From the NCBI RefSeq assembly GCF_021117405.1, contig NZ_CP088251.1:1488001-1552000 (forward strand): 64,000 nt of DNA, written 5' to 3'. The position numbers and the translations under genes are program-made. The stretch is from Frateuria edaphi (lineage in GTDB: Bacteria; Pseudomonadota; Gammaproteobacteria; Xanthomonadales; Rhodanobacteraceae). This document shows positions 55,709-64,000 of the stretch, one piece after another. Positions within the stretch are counted from its first letter, which is position 1; each line of letters begins with the position of its first letter. The notes beneath the pieces are model-generated. The model searched no databases. It had not been told where the DNA came from and saw only the letters and a list, made by a program, of their open reading frames with translations.

Positions 55709-55930
55709 ATGTCCACGGAAGACTCGCTGGTCCGGCTGTTGACGGAAATCCGCGACGTCCAGCGCGAGCACCTGGAGCTTTACCGGAAGAACAGCGAGAC
55801 GGCGATCGCCAAGCAGAACCAGGCACTGGACGTGACCCGGCGCTTCCAGAGGTTCTACCGGTTGGTGGTCGCTGTGCTGTTCGCTGGTATCACGGCTTTG
55901 CTGTTTTGGTTTTCCAAGTACATCGATTAG
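55709..55930 (+). CDS. Small single-helix membrane protein of unknown function
   Basis: 73 residues. The first 45 residues are hydrophilic and helical with heptad-like spacing (LVRLLTEIRDVQREHLELY), followed by RRFQRFYR and one membrane helix (about 51-69, LVVAVLFAGITALLFWF) ending in a short SKYID tail. Topology suggests an inner-membrane anchor with a cytoplasmic coiled coil. A GGGGGACGAGC ribosome site precedes the ATG. It lies 13 bases after kdsA and 12 before eno, so it is part of the operon. I do not recognise the family. Confidence 0.75.
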   Translation: MSTEDSLVRLLTEIRDVQREHLELYRKNSETAIAKQNQALDVTRRFQRFYRLVVAVLFAGITALLFWFSKYID

Positions 55931-57241
<1,311 letters not shown>

Positions 57242-57260
57242 CGCGGAGTCTGCAACGTCC

Positions 57261-57584
57261 ATGCTGCGCTGGATCGCCCTGGTCTTGCTCGTGATCCTGA
57301 TCGGTCTGCAGCTCAAACTGTGGACCGGCAGCGGCGGCATGCACGAAGTACAGACGCTGCGCGCCGCCGTGCAGAAGCAGACCGGCGAGAACGACAAGCT
57401 GCTCCAGCGCAACCAGGCGCTGGCGGCCGACGTCAGCGACCTCAAGCATGGCGAGCAGGCGGTCGAGGCGCGCGCCCGCGCGGAGCTGGGCCTGATCAAG
57501 CCCGGCGAGACCTTCTACCAGGTGGTCGAACGACCGGCCGGCAGCGCCAGTGCGCCACCGGCCAGCGACGGCGGCGGGCACTGA
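57261..57584 (+). CDS. ftsB: Cell division protein FtsB
   Basis: 107 residues: one membrane helix at about 4-19 (WIALVLLVILIGLQLKLW), then a periplasmic coiled coil (28-65, QTLRAAVQKQTGENDKLLQR) and the conserved EARARAELGLIKPGETFYQV motif. FtsB bridges FtsL and FtsQ at the division site. The last 15 residues are Ala/Ser/Gly-rich. The eno-ftsB-ispD-ispF order is standard in gammaproteobacteria and supports the assignment. Confidence 0.93.
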   Translation: MLRWIALVLLVILIGLQLKLWTGSGGMHEVQTLRAAVQKQTGENDKLLQRNQALAADVSDLKHGEQAVEARARAELGLIKPGETFYQVVERPAGSASAPPASDGGGH

Positions 57585-57585
57585 C

Positions 57586-58284
57586 ATGGCCCCGCTGTGG
57601 TGCGTGATACCGGCCGCCGGACGCGGCACCCGGGTCGGCGGCGATTGCCCCAAGCAGTACCTGCCGTTGGCGGGGCGCGCACTGATCCTGCACACGCTGG
57701 AGCGGTTGGCGGCGCACCCGTGCATCGCCGGTTTGATGATCTCCTTGGCGGCCGACGACGGGCACTGGCCCGGCATCGACAACCTGGGTGGCAAGCCGGT
57801 ACTCACGACGATCGGTGGTGGCGAGCGCGCCGACTCGGTACTGGCAGGCTTGCGCGCGCTGCCAACCGAAGTCGCCCAGCAGGATTTCGTGCTGGTGCAT
57901 GACGCGGCGCGTCCCTGCATTCGCGCCGCCGACATCGAACGCTTGGTCGACCACGCCTCCGCGGGCGACGGTGGCCTGCTCGGTGCGCCGCTGAGGGATA
58001 CCCTCAAGCGCGCGGACGAGAGCCAGCGCAGCATCTCTACCGAGCCACGAGAACAGCGCTGGCGCGCCTTCACGCCGCAGATGTTCCGACGCGGGCAGCT
58101 TGTGGCGGCACTGGAAGCGGCCACCCGCGCGGGCGTTGTGGTGAGCGACGAGGCGATGGCGATGGAGCGGGCAGGCTACGCGCCGCGGCTGGTGGAAGGC
58201 GCGGAGGACAACATCAAGGTGACCACGGCCGCGGATTTCGCGCTGGCCGAGTTCCTGCTGACGAGGACGGCGCGATGCGGATAG
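57586..58284 (+). CDS. ispD: 2-C-methyl-D-erythritol 4-phosphate cytidylyltransferase
   Basis: 232 residues from the ATG at 57586. The nucleotidyltransferase loop [11 protein letters not shown] and later C-P-K-Q-Y-L-P-L are near the N-terminus, [11 protein letters not shown] in the middle, and [19 protein letters not shown] at the end. It attaches CMP to MEP in the non-mevalonate isoprenoid pathway, using CTP. It overlaps ispF by ten bases. Confidence 0.95.
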   Translation: MAPLWCVIPAAGRGTRVGGDCPKQYLPLAGRALILHTLERLAAHPCIAGLMISLAADDGHWPGIDNLGGKPVLTTIGGGERADSVLAGLRALPTEVAQQDFVLVHDAARPCIRAADIERLVDHASAGDGGLLGAPLRDTLKRADESQRSISTEPREQRWRAFTPQMFRRGQLVAALEAATRAGVVVSDEAMAMERAGYAPRLVEGAEDNIKVTTAADFALAEFLLTRTARCG

Positions 58285-58748
58285 GGCAGGGTTTCGACGT
58301 GCACGCATTCGGCGATGGCGATGTCGTCGTGCTCGGCGGCGTGCGCGTCCCGCACCGTCGGGGCGTGGTCGCCCATTCGGATGGGGACGTGGTGATCCAC
58401 GCTTTGTGCGATGCCATTTTCGGCGCCCTGGCGCTGGGCGACATCGGCAGGCATTTCCCGCCCTCGGACGATCGCTGGCGCGATGCGGACAGTCGCCAGT
58501 TCCTGCGGCACGCAGCCCTCCTGATGTCGCAGCACAACTACAGGCTCGGCAATGCCGACATCACGGTGATCTGCGAAACGCCAAAGGTCGGGCCACACGC
58601 CGAGGCGATGCGCGCCAACCTTGCCGAAGACCTCGCCTGCGAGGTCGCCCGCATCAGTATCAAGGCCACTACCACTGAAAGGCTCGGTTTCACGGGCCGT
58701 GGCGAAGGCATCGCGGCGCAAGCCTGCGTGCTGCTGGAGCGCGCGTGA
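58275..58748 (+). CDS. ispF: 2-C-methyl-D-erythritol 2,4-cyclodiphosphate synthase
   Basis: 157 residues. G-Q-G-F-D-V-H-A-F carries the zinc ligands Asp and His, followed by [19 protein letters not shown] and [27 protein letters not shown] and the [18 protein letters not shown] block complete the trimer active site. It cyclises CDP-ME-2-phosphate with release of CMP. The stop overlaps the GTG of mgtE by four bases. Confidence 0.96.
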   Translation: MRIGQGFDVHAFGDGDVVVLGGVRVPHRRGVVAHSDGDVVIHALCDAIFGALALGDIGRHFPPSDDRWRDADSRQFLRHAALLMSQHNYRLGNADITVICETPKVGPHAEAMRANLAEDLACEVARISIKATTTERLGFTGRGEGIAAQACVLLERA

Positions 58749-60130
58749 GCGAGGCCGAAGCCCGCGGCGCCAACCGGCTGCACGAGCAGCTGGAAGCCAT
58801 CACCGAGCTGCTGGCGCGGCTGGTCGAGGATCCGACGCCCGAGCACCAGGCCGAATTGCAGCAGCGGCTCGATGAACTGCACCCGGCGGACATCGCCTTC
58901 GTGCTGGAATCGCTGCCGCTGGATGAGCGCCTGGCCGTCTGGCAGCGGGTGAAAGCCGACCGCGACGGCGAAATCCTGCTGGAAGTCTCCGATGCGGTTC
59001 GCGAATCGCTGATCGCGGACATGGACCAACGCGAGATCCTCGCCGCGGTGGAGCCGCTGGATGCGGATGAACTGGCCGACCTGGTCGAGGATCTGCCGAC
59101 CGAGGTGCTGCCCGAGCTGATGGCCAGCCTCGACGCGCAGCAGCGCGAGCGGGTGCAGTCGGCGCTGTCCTGGGAAGAGGACCAGATCGGCTCGCTGATG
59201 GACTTCGAGATGGTCACGATCCGCGAGGATGTGAGCCTGGAGACCGTGCTGCGCTACCTGCGCCGGTTCGACGAGCTGCCCGCGCAGACCGACAAGCTGT
59301 TCGTGATCAATCACGACAACCTGCTCACCGGCGTGCTGCCTGTGCATTGGCTGCTGGTCAATCCGCCCGAGAAGATGGTCAGCGAGGTGATGGCGCCGGA
59401 CGTCAACACCTTCCACCCCGCCGACGACGCTTACGAGGTGGCGCAGGCATTCGAGCGCTACGACCTGGTGACTGCGCCGGTCGTGGACGACGGTGGCCGG
59501 CTGATCGGGCGCATCACCGTCGACGCGATGGTCGACGTGATCCGCGAGGAAAGCGAGAGCGACGCCCTGAACCGCGTCGGTCTGCGCGAGGAGGAGGATA
59601 TCTTCGCCTCGGTGTGGGCCAGCTTGCGCAACCGCTGGTCGTGGCTGGCGATCAATCTGGTCACCGCCTTCATCGCCTCGCGCGTGATCGGGCTGTTCGA
59701 AGGCGCGATCGAGAAGCTGGTGGCACTGGCCACGCTGATGCCGATCGTGGCCGGCATCGGCGGCAACTCGGGCAACCAGACCATCACCATGATCGTGCGC
59801 GCGCTGGCGCTCAACCAGATCACGCCCGACAGCGCCAAGCGGCTGTGGCGCAAGGAACTGGCCGTGTCGCTTTTCAACGGCCTGGTCTGGGGCGGGGTGA
59901 TCGGCGTGGTGGCCTGGCTGCTCTACGAGAACATCGCCCTTGGCGTGGTGATGACCGCGGCCATGACGCTCAATCTGCTGCTTGCCGCGTTCTGCGGCGT
60001 CGGCATCCCGATGCTGATGATGAAGTTCGGTCGCGACCCGGCGCTGGGATCGAGCGTGCTGATCACGGCGATGACCGACAGCGGTGGCTTTTTCATCTTC
60101 CTCGGGCTCGCTTCGCTCTTTCTCATGTAG
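58745..60130 (+). CDS. mgtE: Magnesium transporter MgtE
   Basis: 461 residues starting at a GTG overlapping the ispF stop. The N-terminal superhelical domain (about 20-140, with [14 protein letters not shown] and [14 protein letters not shown]) is followed by paired CBS domains (about 150-270) and five membrane helices (about 285-460), including [20 protein letters not shown], the pore-lining helix. The CBS and N domains close the channel when magnesium is plentiful. Its insertion between ispF and truD departs from the enteric ispD-ispF-truD order. Confidence 0.93.
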   Translation: MSEAEARGANRLHEQLEAITELLARLVEDPTPEHQAELQQRLDELHPADIAFVLESLPLDERLAVWQRVKADRDGEILLEVSDAVRESLIADMDQREILAAVEPLDADELADLVEDLPTEVLPELMASLDAQQRERVQSALSWEEDQIGSLMDFEMVTIREDVSLETVLRYLRRFDELPAQTDKLFVINHDNLLTGVLPVHWLLVNPPEKMVSEVMAPDVNTFHPADDAYEVAQAFERYDLVTAPVVDDGGRLIGRITVDAMVDVIREESESDALNRVGLREEEDIFASVWASLRNRWSWLAINLVTAFIASRVIGLFEGAIEKLVALATLMPIVAGIGGNSGNQTITMIVRALALNQITPDSAKRLWRKELAVSLFNGLVWGGVIGVVAWLLYENIALGVVMTAAMTLNLLLAAFCGVGIPMLMMKFGRDPALGSSVLITAMTDSGGFFIFLGLASLFLM

Positions 60131-60225
60131 CGGCCCTTGCAGCAGCCTATCTGCTGTGGACCCGCAAGCATCGCCCACAAGTGACTCCGGCAGAGCCGGA
60201 AGAGCCCATCGATCAAAGGACCGCA

Positions 60226-61233
60226 GTGCACGAACTTCCCTACGCCCACGGCATGCCACCGCTCACCGCCCGCCTGCGTGCGGCGCCGGAGGATTTCCTC
60301 GTCGAGGAAATCCTTGGCTATGACGCGGAGGGTTCCGGCGAGCATGCGCTGCTATGGGTGGAGAAACGCGGCGCAAACACCGATTGGGTGGCCAAGGAAT
60401 TGGCGCGTTTCGCCGGCGTGCCTCCGGTGGCCGTGGGTTTCGCGGGCCTGAAGGACCGTCATGCGGTGACCCGGCAGGCCTTCACCGTGCAGCTCGCGGG
60501 CAAGCCTGACCCCGACTGGTCGGCCTTTCCGCACGCAGAAGTCAAAGTGCTGGCCGCCACCCGGCACAATCGCAAACTCAAGCGCGGCGCGTTGCGCGGC
60601 AACCGCTTCGTGCTGGTATTGCGTGAGGTGCAGGGCGATCGCACGGCCGCTGAAAAAGTGCTGGCCGCCATCGCCGCCCGCGGCGTGCCCAACTACTTTG
60701 GCGAGCAACGCTTCGGTCGCGAGGGCGGCAACGTGGCGCAGGCGCGGGCGATGTTCGCCGGTCGCCGCGTGGACCGGGACAAGCGCAGCTTCCTGCTTTC
60801 GGCGGCACGCTCGCACATTTTCAATGGCGTGCTTGCGGCGCGGGTGGAACAGGGCACGTGGGACACGCCTATCGAGGGCGAGATATGGTCGCTCGCCGGC
60901 TCGCGCTCGTGGTTCGGGCCGGAGCCCTTTGATGCCGCGCTGGCAGGGCGCCTGGCCAGCGGCGATATCCACCCGTCAGGCCCGCTCTGGGGCCAGGGCG
61001 AACCGCCGACCGCCGCTGACGCCGGCGCCCTGGAGCGCGAGGTTGCCGCGCGCGACAGCGACCTGGCGGAAGGCCTGGCGACGGCCCGCATGGACCAGGA
61101 ACGGCGCCCCTTGCGCCTGATTCCCCGCCAGCTGTCCTGGCGCTGGCTGGGCGAGGATGCTCTGGAACTGGCTTTCGAGTTGCCTGCCGGCGCCTACGCC
61201 ACCGTCGTGGTGCGCGAACTGGCGCAGGCCTGA
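60226..61233 (+). CDS. truD: tRNA pseudouridine(13) synthase TruD
   Basis: 335 residues from a GTG at 60226 with AAAGGA six bases upstream. The catalytic Asp is in A-G-L-K-D-R-H-A-V-T-R-Q, preceded by F-L-V-E-E-I at the N-terminus; NYFGEQRFGR and LSAARSHIFN are the other TruD blocks. It makes pseudouridine at position 13 of some tRNAs. The 95 bases after mgtE are read in frame upstream of the GTG but lack TruD homology. A repeat cluster follows. Confidence 0.92.
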   Translation: MHELPYAHGMPPLTARLRAAPEDFLVEEILGYDAEGSGEHALLWVEKRGANTDWVAKELARFAGVPPVAVGFAGLKDRHAVTRQAFTVQLAGKPDPDWSAFPHAEVKVLAATRHNRKLKRGALRGNRFVLVLREVQGDRTAAEKVLAAIAARGVPNYFGEQRFGREGGNVAQARAMFAGRRVDRDKRSFLLSAARSHIFNGVLAARVEQGTWDTPIEGEIWSLAGSRSWFGPEPFDAALAGRLASGDIHPSGPLWGQGEPPTAADAGALEREVAARDSDLAEGLATARMDQERRPLRLIPRQLSWRWLGEDALELAFELPAGAYATVVVRELAQA

Positions 61234-61240
61234 GGCGGAG

Positions 61241-61317
61241 TGATCCCCGGTCGCGATGCAGGTGCGCCCCTGCGCGCGGCACCGCGGTCGCGCACAGGTG
61301 CGCCCCTGCGGGGATCA
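61241..61317. repeat. Tandem family A repeat enclosed by an inverted repeat
   Basis: TGATCCCC (61241-61248) and GGGGATCA (61310-61317) are exact inverse arms. Inside, CAGGTGCGCCCCTGCG occurs twice (61259-61274 and 61295-61310), each preceded by GGTCGCG. The right arm contains the smr stop codon, so the structure is shared by the convergent truD and smr genes. Confidence 0.7.
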
Positions 61318-61866
61318 GGCGTTTCTCAGCAGGACGACGACGGCACCGGTGCCGCCTTGGGCAGGTTTGGCCGAAGCGAACGCCACCACGTCGTCGCGCC
61401 GGCGCAGCAGGCGGTCGGTGAGCACCTTGAGCACCGGCCCGGCAGCCTTCGAGCGCAGGCCCTTGCCGTGCACGATGCGCACACAGCGCAGGCCATGCTG
61501 GCGGGCTTCGGCAAGGAAGCTGGCGATGCTGGCCTGTGCGGCGGCGGCATTCATGTGGTGCAGGTCCAGTTCGTCCTGGATGCTGAACTGCCCTCGCTTG
61601 AGCTGGCGCAGCAGGCGCGGCGGATAGCCCTCGCGCAGGTAGCTGAGCTCCTCACCGATTTCCATCAGTGCGGGATCGAAGGCCAGCTCCAGCAATTCGC
61701 CAGGCACGGCGGCCTCGTCCGCTTCGAACATGTGCGCGCGCGGCTCTGGCCGGGGCGCGGGCGGCGGAGGCGCATCCACGCGGATCTCGCGCACCGGCCC
61801 GATCGCATCGCGGAACAGGCGGATGTCGTCTTCGTCGGGTTCGGCGGGGACACGGCGCTTCTTCAT
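61315..61866 (-). CDS. Smr domain protein (SmrA/SmrB-like endonuclease family)
   Basis: 183 residues. An acidic/Pro-rich N-terminal half precedes the Smr domain (about 95-180) with L-D-L-H-H-M near residues 99-104, the V-R-I-V-H-G-K-G-L loop and a final [19 protein letters not shown]. Small Smr proteins of E. coli cut mRNA at collided ribosomes (SmrB) or have nicking activity; the first His of the LDLHH motif is in the expected place. It lies convergent to truD, separating that gene from surE. Confidence 0.88.
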   Translation of the reverse strand: MKKRRVPAEPDEDDIRLFRDAIGPVREIRVDAPPPPAPRPEPRAHMFEADEAAVPGELLELAFDPALMEIGEELSYLREGYPPRLLRQLKRGQFSIQDELDLHHMNAAAAQASIASFLAEARQHGLRCVRIVHGKGLRSKAAGPVLKVLTDRLLRRRDDVVAFASAKPAQGGTGAVVVLLRNA

Positions 61867-62037
61867 GAGGTCATGCTAGAGACTTGCACGCGATTCCGGC
61901 AAACACTCCCTGTCTGTCGCTGGAGCCACGGGGTGTCATATCGCACGGCCGTGAAAGAGGGGGCCCGCTCCGGTAGACTCCAGAGGATTCGGAGCGCGCC
62001 TTCGGGGCCGCGTTCGTGCATCTGTCGACGGAACATC

Positions 62038-62817
62038 ATGCGAGTCCTGGTAAGCAACGACGACGGCGTGGACGCCCCCGGCATCCGCGTATTGGCCGAC
62101 TGTCTGGCAGCGGTGGGGCAGGTTACGGTGGTGGCGCCTGATCGCGACCGTTCCGGCGCCAGCAACTCGCTCACCCTGGATGCGCCGATCCGTGCGTTGA
62201 AGATGGATGATGGACGCTACCGCGTGGCCGGCACGCCGACTGATTGCGTACACCTGGCGCTGGCCGGCCTGCTCGATCACGAGCCGGACATCGTGGTGTC
62301 AGGCATCAACAACTCCGCCAACCTTGGTGACGACGTCATCTATTCGGGCACCGTGTCGGCGGCGATGGAAGGCCGTTTCCTCGGCCTGCCTGCGATCGCC
62401 GTGTCGCTGGCCAGCCGTGATCACAAGGGCGAGCACTACGACTCGGCCGCGCAGGCCGTGCTTATCCTGATGCGGCGCCTACTGGTCGACCCGTTGCCGG
62501 CGGACACCATCCTCAACGTCAACGTGCCTGACCGGCCCTGGCACGAAATCCAGGGTTTCGAGGTCACGCGGCTGGGCAAACGGCACCGCTCCGCACCTTG
62601 CATCGCGCAGACCGATCCGCGCGGCAAGCCAATCTGGTGGATCGGTCCTTCCGGTGGCGCCGAAGACGATGGTCCCGGAACCGACTTCGATGCGGTGCGC
62701 CGCGGCTACGTTTCGGTGACGCCGATCCACGTGGACCTCACCCGTTACCAGGCGTTGGAGAAGATCAGCGGCTGGATGCAGGCGATGACCGAGGCCATGG
62801 ACGAGAAGGCGGCCTGA
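62038..62817 (+). CDS. surE: 5'/3'-nucleotidase SurE
   Basis: 259 residues. The metal-binding start is [45 protein letters not shown] and [13 protein letters not shown] are SurE hallmarks. It removes phosphate from nucleoside monophosphates and short polyphosphates and is tied to stationary-phase survival. It is followed by pcm after two bases; surE-pcm linkage is classical. Confidence 0.96.
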   Translation: MRVLVSNDDGVDAPGIRVLADCLAAVGQVTVVAPDRDRSGASNSLTLDAPIRALKMDDGRYRVAGTPTDCVHLALAGLLDHEPDIVVSGINNSANLGDDVIYSGTVSAAMEGRFLGLPAIAVSLASRDHKGEHYDSAAQAVLILMRRLLVDPLPADTILNVNVPDRPWHEIQGFEVTRLGKRHRSAPCIAQTDPRGKPIWWIGPSGGAEDDGPGTDFDAVRRGYVSVTPIHVDLTRYQALEKISGWMQAMTEAMDEKAA

Positions 62818-62819
62818 CG

Positions 62820-63515
62820 ATGACGATGAACATCCATCCGCTGCCGCCGTCAGCGTTCAAAGGCGAGGGAATGACCTCCCAACGCGCGCGCGACCGCCTC
62901 GCCGCCACACTCAAGGAAGGCGGCATTCGCGACCCGCGCGTGATCGAGGTGATCCGCAACACGCCGCGCCATCACTTCATCGACCAGGCGCTGCACTCGC
63001 GCGCCTACGAGAACACCGCGTTGCCGATCGGCCACGGCCAGACCATCTCGCAGCCGTGGGTGGTCGCGCGCATGACCGAGGCGTTGCTGGAACATTTCAA
63101 CGGCGGCGTGCCGCAGAAGGTGCTGGAGATCGGAACCGGCTCGGGTTACCAGGCGGTCGTATTGGCGGCGCTGGTTGGGCAGGTGTTCACCGTCGAACGC
63201 ATCGAGGAATTGCTGCGCCAGGCGCGCCGGCGCTTCCGTCAGCTGGGCCTGGCCAACGTTCGCTCGCGCCACGACGACGGCAAGCTGGGCTGGCCGGACC
63301 AGGCGCCCTTCGACGCGATCATCCTCACTGCCGCAGGGGACGCGATCCCCAGCCAGGTGCTCGACCAGCTTTCGCCCGAAGGCGTGCTGGTCGCTCCGGT
63401 CGGTTCGCCCAGCAGCCAGATGCTGTTACGCATCCGCGGCAACGGGCAGGGCGACTTCATCCAAGAAGAACTCGGTGCGGTCAGTTTCGTGCCGCTGCTC
63501 GGCGGCATCGGCTGA
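62820..63515 (+). CDS. pcm: Protein-L-isoaspartate O-methyltransferase
   Basis: 231 residues from the ATG at 62820 (an ATG at 62826 is equally possible). The N-terminal part has MTSQRARDRLAATLKEGGI and TPRHHFIDQAL; the SAM site is V-L-E-I-G-T-G-S-G-Y-Q near 103-113. It methylates isoaspartyl residues to start their repair. The next gene here is yqaA; in other gammaproteobacteria nlpD and rpoS follow. Confidence 0.95.
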   Translation: MTMNIHPLPPSAFKGEGMTSQRARDRLAATLKEGGIRDPRVIEVIRNTPRHHFIDQALHSRAYENTALPIGHGQTISQPWVVARMTEALLEHFNGGVPQKVLEIGTGSGYQAVVLAALVGQVFTVERIEELLRQARRRFRQLGLANVRSRHDDGKLGWPDQAPFDAIILTAAGDAIPSQVLDQLSPEGVLVAPVGSPSSQMLLRIRGNGQGDFIQEELGAVSFVPLLGGIG

Positions 63516-63547
63516 TGCCACTCCTCCGGCGACAAGGAATCCACTAG

Positions 63548-64000
63548 ATGCGTCTGTTTGGAGCGCTCTACTCGCGTGCGCTGACCTGGGCACGCGACCC
63601 GCGGGCTGTGTACTACCTCTGCGGGCTGAGCTTCGTCGAAGCTTTCATCTTTCCGATCATGCCGGAGGTGATGCTTGCGCCGATGATGCTGGGCAAGCGG
63701 CAGAAGGCATTCTTCTACGCCAACGTCAGCCTGCTGTTTTCGCTGCTCGGCTCGCTGGTGGGCTACGCGCTGGGCCATTGGGCGTTCCAGGCGCTGCAGC
63801 CGCTGCTGGCCTCGCTGCACTTGCTCGAGCCGATCGAACAGGGTGTGGCCAACCTGCGCGCGCAGATGAACCAGCATTGGCTGGGCCTGCTGCTGGTGCT
63901 GGCATTGGCCGCGCTGCAGCCGGTGGTGCCGATGAAGTTCGTCACCTGGGCGTCGGGCATCGTGGGCGTGCCGGTGATTCCGTTCCTGCTTTGCATGGCG
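63548..64000 (+). CDS. YqaA-family inner-membrane protein, cut by the window end
   Basis: The frame is open from the ATG at 63548 to the last base, giving 151 residues of an incomplete protein. It starts MRLFGALYSRALTWARDPRA, then a hydrophobic FVEAFIFPIMPEVMLAPMML helix, further helices around LLFSLLGSLVGYALGHWAF and LLLVLALAALQPVVPMKF, the YqaA/DedA-like (SNARE-associated) pattern. DedA relatives act in membrane homeostasis or undecaprenyl-phosphate recycling. Its place after surE-pcm matches Xanthomonadales synteny. Start lies after CAAGGAATCCACTAG, where AAGGA is a good ribosome site. Confidence 0.82.
   Translation, partial: MRLFGALYSRALTWARDPRAVYYLCGLSFVEAFIFPIMPEVMLAPMMLGKRQKAFFYANVSLLFSLLGSLVGYALGHWAFQALQPLLASLHLLEPIEQGVANLRAQMNQHWLGLLLVLALAALQPVVPMKFVTWASGIVGVPVIPFLLCMA

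Noticed and set aside
58538-60259. A 573-residue minus-strand open frame over mgtE
   Set aside because: Antisense shadow of mgtE, without a family match.
61249-61310. Two direct repeats considered as a mini CRISPR
   Set aside because: Only two units, GC-rich, with no regular spacer and no cas gene; they belong to an intergenic palindrome family.

Overview
The window is about 64 kb of GC-rich DNA from a gammaproteobacterium. Gene content and order fit the Xanthomonadales, most likely a Rhodanobacteraceae-type genome (relatives of Dyella, Luteibacter, Rhodanobacter or Frateuria); the genus cannot be fixed from the sequence alone. The signs are an X-type type IV secretion locus, a TrpR-family gene heading the histidine operon, a DUF1674 gene before sdhC, comEC-exbB-exbD-msbA-lpxK, and a surE-pcm-yqaA tail. 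No rRNA, tRNA, CRISPR array, insertion sequence or prophage was found.

Layout. 1-3144: end of a surface-polysaccharide cluster (WecA/WbpL-type sugar-phosphate transferase, WbpM-type dehydratase, GalU). 3333-6233: an amine oxidoreductase, a CsaA-like protein, a GNAT acetyltransferase and a convergent YgfZ-like protein. 6347-10851: complex II module (SDHAF4-like factor, sdhCDAB, sdhE, ygfX-like). 11000-19386: envelope biogenesis and DNA uptake (lolC, lolD, comEC, exbB, exbD, msbA, lpxK). 19383-32116, minus strand: a complete type IV secretion locus in transcription order virB7-8-9-10-11-1-2-3-4-5-6, a TrbM/KikA-like gene, then virD4. 32695-40277: a full histidine operon hisGDCBHAF(IE) headed by a TrpR-family regulator. 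40382-43402, minus strand: a C13 (legumain-like) peptidase and the mtnB-mtnD-mtnC part of methionine salvage. 43565-48640: a HiPIP, two amino-acid permeases, a Nudix protein and 3-hydroxyanthranilate dioxygenase. 48841-52726, minus: parE and an aminopeptidase P. 52996-64000: pyrG-kdsA-small protein-eno-ftsB-ispD-ispF-mgtE-truD, convergent smr, then surE-pcm-yqaA, the last cut by the window end.

The most interesting unit is the secretion locus. Its VirB7 lipoprotein carries an extra folded N0-like domain after the lipobox, the hallmark of the bacteria-killing X-T4SS described in Xanthomonas citri, so its likely job is contact-dependent delivery of toxins into rival bacteria rather than conjugation (inference). 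There is no relaxase and no recognisable effector/immunity pair in the window, so the toxins would have to be encoded elsewhere. Parts of the locus are visibly AT-richer than the flanks.

Most operons are tightly packed with 1-, 4- or 8-base start/stop overlaps, implying translational coupling. Intergenic spaces carry several families of REP-like palindromes, often as inverted pairs. Two small palindromes sit at start codons, in front of the histidine operon and in front of mtnB, and are good candidates for pathway-specific operators.
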